Made by a program: the position numbers and the translations under genes. A stretch of DNA of 64,000 nt. Source: Gaiellasilicea sp963802765. Lineage in GTDB: Bacteria; Actinomycetota; Thermoleophilia; Gaiellales; Gaiellaceae. The stretch lies in assembly GCA_963802765.1 (NCBI GenBank), contig CAWDJZ010000003.1:228370-292369 (forward strand), given 5' to 3'. Below the pieces are notes generated by a model. It saw only the letters and a list, made by a program, of their open reading frames with translations. It made no database searches and was not told the DNA's origin. Positions 53,316-60,988 of the stretch are shown here, one piece after another; position 1 is the first letter of the stretch, and the number at the start of each line of letters is the position of its first letter.

Positions 53316-55204
53316 AGGTTCTCGAGCATCCGGCTGATCCGCGGCACCATCGCGCTGCCGCCGAAGTCGATCGCGCCCGCCGCGAAGACCTTCGCGCCGG
53401 CGGGGGTCTCGTAGTAGGTCATCTGCGCCGTCAGGCCGGGGCCGAAGACATCGGGGATGTCTGCGAGCAGGATCGTGCCGGCCGGCGTGAGCGGCGTCGC
53501 CTGGTCGATCTCGATCCCGTAGCCGCCGAGCTCCTCGCCGAAGGTGGCGCCGTCGACGAGGCCGGTTCCCGCCCAGAGCCAGGGCGCCGTCGTTGCTGAG
53601 CGGACGACGAACGGGCGCTGGAGCCGGCCGTCGTCGTTCGCGCGGTACTGCACCCCCAGAAGCCCCGCCTCGGGTCGGCCCATGTCCCGCCACAGCCGCG
53701 TGCGGCGGAGGGTGCGGCCCTGCAGGCGCACCTCCCAGAAGAAGTTGTTCGCCGAGAGGAAGGCCAGGTTGCCGCCGAGGTTGCGGTAGCCCTCGATCAG
53801 ATCGAACTCGTGCCTCGTCACGTACTCGGTATGGCCCCCGAAGACCACGAAGTCGTAGAGGCGGATCAGCTCCTCCGCGGTCGGGATCGCCTCGAGGTCG
53901 GACTCGGTGATGATGTCCGGCGTCTTCCCCGTCCAGAAGAGCCAGCGGAGGAAGTCGATGTCGTACTTGCGCCACTGCGGCGGCACCCCCCGGCGAATGA
54001 ACGCGCGTCCGAGCGCGGCCGTGCTCTGCGCGCCCTTCGCGTACCAGGTGTCCCCCCAGCCGTTGCCGTCGGAGTCGCGGAAGTTGTACGCCTGCCAGGT
54101 GTTCGTCGGAATGACGACGGCGATCCGGCTCGTCGCCCCGAGCGTCTCGGGCCGGACCACGAAGGGCGCGTAGCCGATCCGGCCGTCGTTCGCCGTGATC
54201 CTGACGTAGTACACGCCGGAGCCCCACGGTCCGATCGCCCAGTTGAGGGTCGCCGCGCGATGCCGCGCCTGCCAGGCGATCGTCACCTCCTTGCTCACGG
54301 GGGCGCCGATCATGACTGTGTCGTTGTGCGTCCGCGAGTCCTCCGGGCCGGCGCGGAAGGTCTGCATGGTGAGCGAGGTGGCGTCGGTCTCGATCACGAG
54401 CCGGGCCGAGCTGTTCGGTCCGTAGCTCTCCCGGGTGAAGCCGGCGTCCACACCCAGTACTCGCACGACCGCGGACGTGAGGCGCCGGCCCGCACGGGCG
54501 TTGTCGGCGCCGTACGTCCGGCGGTTCCCCGCCGAGTCGGTCGTCGTGATCCGGACGAGGTAGGTGCGTGCGCCGGTCGCCTTCGGCGGATGCCAGGTGA
54601 AGACGTTGCGGCCGGGCCGGAGGTTCGCCTTGAGCTCGTAGACCGTCTGCGGCGCGCTGACCGTGCGCGTCACCTCGAAGTGGACGAGCGCGCGCTCGCT
54701 GAGCCTGAACCGGATCTTGGCTGCGTCGCGCAGCCGGTCGCCGTTGGGCGAGATCGTCGTCAGACGCGGGTTGTCGCCGCGGAAGGGCGTGCGGCTGCCG
54801 TTGCGCACCCTGAGGTTGGTGACTCTCGGAGCGGTGCGGTCGATCCGGAGTGGGCTCGAGGCCACCACCCGGCCGTGGTCGACGAGCCGGATTACGTACC
54901 GGCCCTCCGCCACGTCTGCGCCGCGGAGGCGGCCGTTCCAGCGCATGGTCAGGAAGCGTCGCCGCTGGGGCGGGACGATCCAGCCGACGCGCCGACCAGC
55001 CTCGGTGGCGAGCTGAACACCGACCCGCGCCGGCGCCGGCAACTCGGCGTGGACGCGCAGCCGCTTGGCCGCCGGCGAGAAGTCACGCGGCGCGATCGTC
55101 AAATCGGCCGCCTCAGCGGCAGGCGGGAACGCGAAGACGAGTACGACGAGGGCGAGGCGCCGGCGCAAGGCCGGGAATCCTAGACGCGACTCCGGCCGGA
55201 TCAT
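53291..55204 (-). CDS. Secreted protein with dimethylformamidase-beta-like C-terminal domain
   Basis: 637 residues with a signal peptide (LALVVLVFAFPPAAEAA). FlgD-like immunoglobulin-type segments follow (PAKRLRV region; TTISPNGDRLRDAAKIRFRL; RNVFTWHPPKATGARTYLVR). From residue about 345 it resembles the C-terminal domain of N,N-dimethylformamidase beta subunit (VVIPTNTWQAYNFRDSDGNG, DFVVFGGHTEYVTRHEFDLI, GGNLAFLSANNFFWEV). Enzymatic activity on amides is not shown. It lies in the same direction as the downstream GNAT and upstream iron genes. Confidence 0.8.
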   Translation of the reverse strand: MIRPESRLGFPALRRRLALVVLVFAFPPAAEAADLTIAPRDFSPAAKRLRVHAELPAPARVGVQLATEAGRRVGWIVPPQRRRFLTMRWNGRLRGADVAEGRYVIRLVDHGRVVASSPLRIDRTAPRVTNLRVRNGSRTPFRGDNPRLTTISPNGDRLRDAAKIRFRLSERALVHFEVTRTVSAPQTVYELKANLRPGRNVFTWHPPKATGARTYLVRITTTDSAGNRRTYGADNARAGRRLTSAVVRVLGVDAGFTRESYGPNSSARLVIETDATSLTMQTFRAGPEDSRTHNDTVMIGAPVSKEVTIAWQARHRAATLNWAIGPWGSGVYYVRITANDGRIGYAPFVVRPETLGATSRIAVVIPTNTWQAYNFRDSDGNGWGDTWYAKGAQSTAALGRAFIRRGVPPQWRKYDIDFLRWLFWTGKTPDIITESDLEAIPTAEELIRLYDFVVFGGHTEYVTRHEFDLIEGYRNLGGNLAFLSANNFFWEVRLQGRTLRRTRLWRDMGRPEAGLLGVQYRANDDGRLQRPFVVRSATTAPWLWAGTGLVDGATFGEELGGYGIEIDQATPLTPAGTILLADIPDVFGPGLTAQMTYYETPAGAKVFAAGAIDFGGSAMVPRISRMLENLWARLATP

Positions 55205-55238
55205 CGGTCCTTCGGCAGACAGGTGATCACCTCGGCCA

Positions 55239-57600
55239 CTAGCGTGCGGAGCTCACTCTCGCCGGAGCGGGCTCCGGACGGATCGTGCTCGCAGTCGGCG
55301 CGCCCATGACTGCACGGCGGCGTCGGCTGCGAAGCCATTCGGCGCCGAAGTAGCTCGCGACGACGAAGCCTGCCGCGCCGAGCTGCGCTACGGCGCCCTC
55401 CCAGGTCGGGAAGACCCCGAACCAGAGGCCGGCCCAGTACGGCAGCCGGAGCTCTCCGATCGGGTGGACGGGCAGCCAGCCGACCACCTGGCAGACCTGG
55501 ACGGTCTTCCCGACCATGACCACGAGGACGCCGAGGATGAGCAGCCCGGTCAGCTCGAGCATGCGCCGGTGCGGCAGCTTCCGCTGCAGAGCGATGGTCA
55601 GCACGCCGACGCAGGCGACGCCGATCGCCCCGAGCGCTGCGCCCTCGGCGACGCTCGCGACGCCCGCGTCGAGCGCGAACGCCTGCAGGAAGAGCACCGT
55701 TTCGAACCCTTCCCGGTACACCGCGGTGAACCCGAGCAGAGCCAGCCCTAGGAGCTGTGCTGCGGCCACGGACAACCCTGCGCCCTTGAGGATGCGCTTC
55801 TTGCGCCCGTGCAGCTCGGCGAGGTGGTCGTTCCAGTAGACCCGGTGGAAGAACCAGTTGAGGATCAACAAGAGCACGGCAATCGCGACGAGCGAGACCA
55901 CCGCTTCCAGCTTCTCGCCGTAGCGGACGAGCGAGGAGAGCATCGTCTCGGCGACGACGAAGGTCACGACGGCGGCGAGAAGCGCTGCTGCCGCGCCCAG
56001 GAAGAGTGGCCGTCGCAGCCGGCGGCGCGCCCCGACGAGCCCCGCGGTGAGGGCGGCGAGGATCAGCACAGCCTCGAGACCCTCGCGGAAGACGATGATC
56101 GCGGTGTTCGTGACGACCGCGGCTGCAGACGTCGGGCCGGCGCCGACTGCGGCCTCGGAGTCGGCGAGCGCCGAGTCGAGCGCCTGCCGCGTCGCCGCGA
56201 CCTCCTCCGGCGCGGCCTTTCGGCGCAGGAGCTGTGCCAGCCCGGCGACGTCGCCCGTCCCGTACCAGAACAGGCTCTCTGTACGCACGAAGAGGTCGGG
56301 CGCGAGGCCGCGCAGGCGCTGTTCGGGGCCGAATTCGAAGAACGCGTATGCCTCCAGCCGCGCCTGCTCGGCCGTGCCGTACTCTCCGGCGCGGGCGGCG
56401 CCGACGACGCGGTCGAGCGACGTCCGGATCACGTCGAAGTCGGCACTCGCGAGGGCGTCGAGCCACTCGTCCGGGAACACCCGCTCGGCGAGCTCGAGCG
56501 CGGCGGCCGCCTTCGTCTCGATTGCTTGCTCCGCCGCCACCCGGTTGCCCTCGGACGCGGCGGCGAGCTCATAGCCGAGCGCCGCGACCAGCGCTTCGAT
56601 CTGCGTGGCTGCGTCCGCGTCGCGAGCCGCCAGCTCGCTCTCGAGGTCGGCGAAGGCCTGTCTCGCCCCATCGTTGAACGTGATCGCCTCTTGGACCTCG
56701 AAGGCGAGCGTGACGCGTCCGTCGGCGACGCCGCGCCCGTACTCGATCGGTACGAGCGCCAGGAAGCGCAGGAACTGGCCGGCGCGGCGAGCCTCCTCCT
56801 CGGGGGCGAGTGGCGCGGCCCGGAATCCCTCGAGCACCTCCCCGACCCTGGTGAGAGCGCCCGTCCAGTCGCGGCGGTTACCCGCCACGCCGGCGCGGGC
56901 GAGCCGCTCGAATGCGCTCGCGGCCCGCTCGGCAGCCACCGCGCCGCGCTGACGCGCGTACGCCGGCTCGAGAATCGCGAAGTAGCCGCGGGCGAGCGCG
57001 GCTCGACGCGGCGATCCTCGTCGGGAAGCCCCGCTCGTAGGCCTCGGCAGCGGACTCGAGGGCCACGATGAGACGCGCCTGGTACGTGTCGAGGTAGTCC
57101 GCTCGGACCGCGGCGAGTGCGGCTGCGCGTGCGCGCGCGGCTCTGCGCGAGTGCCGAGAGCGCCAGCGTGGCGTCGGCGCCGGGGCGGGAGAAGCGTGTG
57201 GGTGCGCGGAACTCGCGCACGAGCAGCCAGCGGCCGGCTTCCTCGACGTCGCCCCGGCGGAGGGGGGACAAGACACGCCGGTAGGCGCCGCCGAGAATCG
57301 CCGTCTGGAGCGCCGCACGCGCGGCAACGACCTCGACCGTGTCGCCTGACGCGATCGCCGCGTCCAGCCGCCGCTGCTGTACCGGGAGCCCGCCGCCAAG
57401 CGTCGCCGCAAGCCGGTCGAGCGAGGGCGCGGCCTTGCCGGCGTGCGCGCGCGCCGCTGCCGGGCGGCCGAGCAGGAGCGCACGCTCCGCGTCGGCAAGG
57501 GCCGTGCGGACCTCGGCTGCGAGCTGCCAGGGAGCTCGGTCGGCCGCGTTTCCTGCCGGCGCGGCGACGCAGCGCGAGCGCCGCGGCCGCGAGCGCCGCC
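55239..57600 (-). CDS. efeU: FTR1/EfeU-type iron permease with long N-terminal region, frameshifted
   Basis: The C-terminal half is the FTR1 permease with two REGLE-type iron motifs (VFREGLEAVLILAALTAGL and VYREGFETVLFLQAF) and seven hydrophobic segments. A long extracytoplasmic helical region precedes it (YLDTYQARLIVALESAAEAY, YFAILEPAYARQRG). Shifts equivalent to +1 insertions lie near 57145 and 56998. A further break near 57560 hides the signal peptide and start, so the 5' boundary is approximate. It follows efeO on the same strand and imports ferrous or ferric iron. Confidence 0.85.
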
Positions 57601-57606
57601 GCGAGC

Positions 57607-58716
57607 CTACTGCTCGATCTCGACACCGAGCTGCGCCGCAGCCTGGCTGACCTGCCCGGCGATCGCGGTGGCGCGATCCTGAGCCTCCGTGCCGAGCGCG
57701 TCTGCCTGCTCGGGAGTGAAACGCTCACCCCCGGCCTCGCGGTCGTAGAGGCCGGCGATAAAGGCGCGCAGATCGCCCAACTCCTGCTTGGTCTGCTCCG
57801 CACGAGCCGCGTCCGTCGTCGCGATCGTGGGCTCGATTCCCTGGTAGATCACCTCGAGGCCGGTGAGGATGTCGCGAATGTCGGAGAGTCGCGAGACGAC
57901 GTTGAAGCTGTCGGACTCGGCGGCCTCCCCGGCGACGAAACGGGAGACCTTCCACTGGCCGAAGTACTCGCTCATCGTCGGAACCATCACGACGACCGCC
58001 GTGAACGCGTCGCTCTTCGTCGGGCTCCACGCGGCGCCGGCCGCGTCGAGCGCCTGCGCCTGCTCGTCGAACTCCTTACTCGCGGCCAGCAGCAGGTGAG
58101 GATCGGGGAGCACCTCGCCGAACTCCTGCGCGCCGTCGCCGTCGAGATCGACCGGCGTTCCGGCATGGTCGAGCGCCGGCGGCAGCGTGCCCCAGAGCGC
58201 CCCCTCGGTCAGGTTGAAGAGGTTGCCGGGCTGGGGAAGCACGGTGCCGTCGCGCAGGTCGAGGTCGAACGGCACGGCCGAAGCGGGGTCTTCCGCCTTG
58301 CTCGAGCCAGCGTCGAGGATGACGTCGTACTCGGCCAGTGACGGCGTCCCGGCGACGATGCCCTCGACGCGCTCGTACGCTGGATTCCCCTCCACCCAGG
58401 CCGACTTGAGCCCGTTGAGGAGCGGGCGCAGCTGCTCGGCCTCGGCGGCCCAGAGCGCGTCGAGGTCGTGCTCGTGGGCCTCGGCGAGCTCGTAGTAACG
58501 CTCGGACTGGGCACGGAAGTCGGTAGTGAATGCTGCGAGCCGGTCCGTATGCTCGCCGAGGAAGCGCTTGACGCCCGCGAACTCGGCCGGCGTGCGCGTC
58601 GTGGCCGCCGTCGGAGGCGTCGTGGCGGGTGCCGGCTCCGCGGCCTGCTCGTCGCCGCCGCAGCCGGCGAGAGCGAGCGCGCCGAGCAGCGCCACGATGG
58701 GCAGTCTCGGAGTCAT
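57607..58716 (-). CDS. efeO: EfeO/EfeM-type imelysin-like iron lipoprotein
   Basis: 369 residues. A lipoprotein signal (LPIVALLGALALAGC) and a Thr/Pro/Ala linker are followed by an imelysin-like (M75) helical domain (FAGVKRFLGEHTDRLAAFTTDFRA, YERVEGIVAG, TPEQADALG). EfeO-type proteins deliver iron to the FTR1 permease. The promoter is CTGACA-18 bp-TATTCT on the minus strand, with the -10 ending 6 nt before the ATG (leaderless). No efeB peroxidase gene is in the window. Confidence 0.87.
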   Translation of the reverse strand: MTPRLPIVALLGALALAGCGGDEQAAEPAPATTPPTAATTRTPAEFAGVKRFLGEHTDRLAAFTTDFRAQSERYYELAEAHEHDLDALWAAEAEQLRPLLNGLKSAWVEGNPAYERVEGIVAGTPSLAEYDVILDAGSSKAEDPASAVPFDLDLRDGTVLPQPGNLFNLTEGALWGTLPPALDHAGTPVDLDGDGAQEFGEVLPDPHLLLAASKEFDEQAQALDAAGAAWSPTKSDAFTAVVVMVPTMSEYFGQWKVSRFVAGEAAESDSFNVVSRLSDIRDILTGLEVIYQGIEPTIATTDAARAEQTKQELGDLRAFIAGLYDREAGGERFTPEQADALGTEAQDRATAIAGQVSQAAAQLGVEIEQ

Positions 58717-59386
58717 CGCGCGAGAATAGCCAAACCAGTCATCGTGTGTCAGGGGAGCCTTACAGCGTGTGTATGGCTAGGCTGCGGACCGCAGCAGTTC
58801 GCTCGAGCGCATGTGCCACCAGAGAGCCTCCGTCGACTTCGAGCGGTTGCCACCCAGGAGCGCCGGTGTGATGCGATCGCCATGAGGGAGGTGTGGTCGG
58901 ACGCGAGCGTTCGAAGCGAACCGCCCGGAACGTCGATCGATACGCGCACGACGTTCTCAGAGGAGCGGATCGAGGGGCCAGCAGCAGGCGCAGGCTGCCG
59001 AGATAGTGGCGTTGGCGGCGCCGTATGGCGGCAGGTACATCGAGCGGTAGTGCTCGCCCGGCCGCCCTACCGCTCACCGCCGACGGAGATCGTCAAGGCC
59101 GCGCCGTCGGCGCGCTGGGCGAGGATCTCGCCGCTGTCGGCGATGTGAAGCGCGACCGGTTCGGCGCCACGGACGTCGCTCGGATGCGAGAAGGCGACGT
59201 AGTGCATCCGCGAACCGCGACTCTTGACATCAGGTTTCTTGGGCCCGAGAGTTAGTTGCAATAGCGCCGACGAAGGGTTTCGCCTGGGAAGTTGCGACGG
59301 TCTGCGCTGCGGCCGCTCTGGGCGCCTAGATCTGGCGCCCACGGTCTCTTACGCCTTGCTCTTGACACAGGGGCTGTATCCGGGCC
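58717..59386. other. 670-nt gap before the TIR-SIR2 locus
   Basis: It contains the efeO promoter at its left edge and one short minus-strand reading frame (59067-59207). Two CTCTTGACA sequences occur on plus at about 59220 and 59359, the second 28 nt before the TIR-SIR2 start, but without a well-spaced -10. I recognise no other gene. The composition looks less codon-biased than the flanks, which fits an insertion boundary. Confidence 0.5.
59067..59207 (-). CDS. Possible 46-residue protein
   Basis: MHYVAFSHPSDVRGAEP followed by ALHIADSGEILAQRADGAAL, ending ISVGGER. The third codon positions are strongly G/C as in real genes here, but there is no Shine-Dalgarno, no leaderless-type -10 and no family I recognise. 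It could be a remnant of a longer gene. Confidence 0.3.
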   Translation of the reverse strand: MHYVAFSHPSDVRGAEPVALHIADSGEILAQRADGAALTISVGGER

Positions 59387-60988
59387 GTGCAGCACGATCC
59401 TGACACGCTGCCCACCGCGGCGGTGGACGACGTCCACCGAGATCAGGATCCGCCGACGGCACCGACGTCGCGCGGGGACGGACAGTTGAAGATCTTCATC
59501 AACTATCGGCGCGATGATGCGGCTGCGCACGCCCGCCTCCTGTACGACAGGCTCGCCGGGCACTTTGGTGCCGAGAACGTCTTCCTGGACATCGTGAACC
59601 TGCAACCCGGCGTGCGTTGGATCGACGAGATCCGCTCCCAGGGCGCGGGCGCCGGGGTGTTGCTGGCACTGATCGGGCGGCGGTGGGCGGAGCTCCTGAG
59701 CGAACGCGCAAGCGGCGGCGAGGATCACGTCCGCAGCGAGATCGAGGCCGCGCTGCGAGCACCGCACGTCAAGGTGATTCCGACGTTGCTCGACGACGCG
59801 AGCATGCCGAGCGACCAGCAGGTGCCGTCCTCCCTCAGGCCGCTGCTGCGCCGGAACGCGACCGCCGTCCAGCTGACGACCCTCGACTCGGACGTCGACG
59901 CTCTCGTCGCACACCTCGAGGAAGTCGCGACGACCATGGTCGGCTCCACCGCCGCGGAGGATGTGCAGACGCCGCCGCCGCCGGCGCCGAGCGCGTCGTC
60001 GGAAGTCGCGCGGACGCCCGACCTCGACCACTACGCCGAGGTCGTGCGGCTGATGCTCGACGAGGCGTCGCTGGTGGTGCCGTTTCTCGGGCCGGCCACG
60101 AACTCGAGCGACCGTGACGAAGTGTGGTTCGACGCCGAGTCCGGCTATCTCCCCGACGCCGACGAGCTCGCGGCCTACCTGACGCGGAAGCTCGAGCTCG
60201 CCGCCGGCGTCGACCTCGCTCGAGCATCGCAGTATGTGTGGGAGCTTCGGCCGGGTGACCTCTACGGCACGCTCAGGACGAGCCTGATGACGACGAGTCC
60301 ACCGAGCTCGGTCCACCACTTTCTCGCGAGGTTTCCGGCCACAGCGAAGAAGCTCGGCCTGGGGCATTGCTACCAGCTGATCGTGACGCCGAACTACGAC
60401 GACGCGCTCGAGCGAGCGTTCGTCGAGGCCGAGGAGCCGTTCGACCTCGCCGTCTACATGGCCGTGCGGTCCAACCTGGGGGATGGGGCCGATGCCACGA
60501 GCTACCGCGGGAGGTTTCTCCACGTTCCGCACGATGGCAAGCCGAGAGTCGTCGACGAGCCGAACAAATACCTCGGGTTCCCGTTCAACATGTTCACCTT
60601 CGGCCTCGAGCGAACGGTGATCCTGAAGATCCACGGCGCCGTCGACACGGACTCGTGGCGCAACAACTACGTGATCACGGAGAACGACTACATCGACTAC
60701 CTGAGCCACAGCACGGTGGAGTCGATCGTCCCGCAGCAGATTCGCGTCAAGCTGACCGAGAGCCAGTTCCTCTTCCTCGGGTACACGATGCGTGACTGGA
60801 ACCTCCGGGTGTTCCTCCAGAGGATGTTCGGCCAGAACCTGCCGAACAACTCGTGGGCCGTACAGCGGAACCCGAGCAGGCTTGACGCCAGGGTCTGGAA
60901 GAACATGAAGGTCGACCTGTTCGCCGTGCCGCTCGCGCAGTACGTCGACGAGCTGGGCCGATGTCTGGCGGCAGAGGCGCCCGGATGA
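59387..60988 (+). CDS. TIR-SIR2 two-domain protein
   Basis: 533 residues from GTG at 59387. TIR domain at about 34-165: KIFINYRRDDAAAHARLLYD, VFLDIVNLQPGVRWIDEI (candidate catalytic Glu81) and LLALIGRRWAELL. After a Pro/Ala/Ser linker (190-212) comes a SIR2-like domain at about 220-525: VVPFLGP, LIVTPNYDDALERAF (Asn336), VILKIHGAVD (His416), YVITENDYIDYL and FLFLGYTMRDWNLR. TIR and SIR2 domains in bacterial immunity commonly cleave or cyclise NAD+. The stop overlaps the STAND gene (ATGA), so the two are co-translated. A defence role is inferred from domains and context. Confidence 0.9.
   Translation: MQHDPDTLPTAAVDDVHRDQDPPTAPTSRGDGQLKIFINYRRDDAAAHARLLYDRLAGHFGAENVFLDIVNLQPGVRWIDEIRSQGAGAGVLLALIGRRWAELLSERASGGEDHVRSEIEAALRAPHVKVIPTLLDDASMPSDQQVPSSLRPLLRRNATAVQLTTLDSDVDALVAHLEEVATTMVGSTAAEDVQTPPPPAPSASSEVARTPDLDHYAEVVRLMLDEASLVVPFLGPATNSSDRDEVWFDAESGYLPDADELAAYLTRKLELAAGVDLARASQYVWELRPGDLYGTLRTSLMTTSPPSSVHHFLARFPATAKKLGLGHCYQLIVTPNYDDALERAFVEAEEPFDLAVYMAVRSNLGDGADATSYRGRFLHVPHDGKPRVVDEPNKYLGFPFNMFTFGLERTVILKIHGAVDTDSWRNNYVITENDYIDYLSHSTVESIVPQQIRVKLTESQFLFLGYTMRDWNLRVFLQRMFGQNLPNNSWAVQRNPSRLDARVWKNMKVDLFAVPLAQYVDELGRCLAAEAPG

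Noticed and set aside
59223..59380. TTGACA -35 elements with matching -10 for the TIR-SIR2 gene
   Set aside because: Two TTGACA sequences occur (59223 and 59362), but no TANNNT lies 16-19 bp downstream of either; the spacing does not support a standard promoter.
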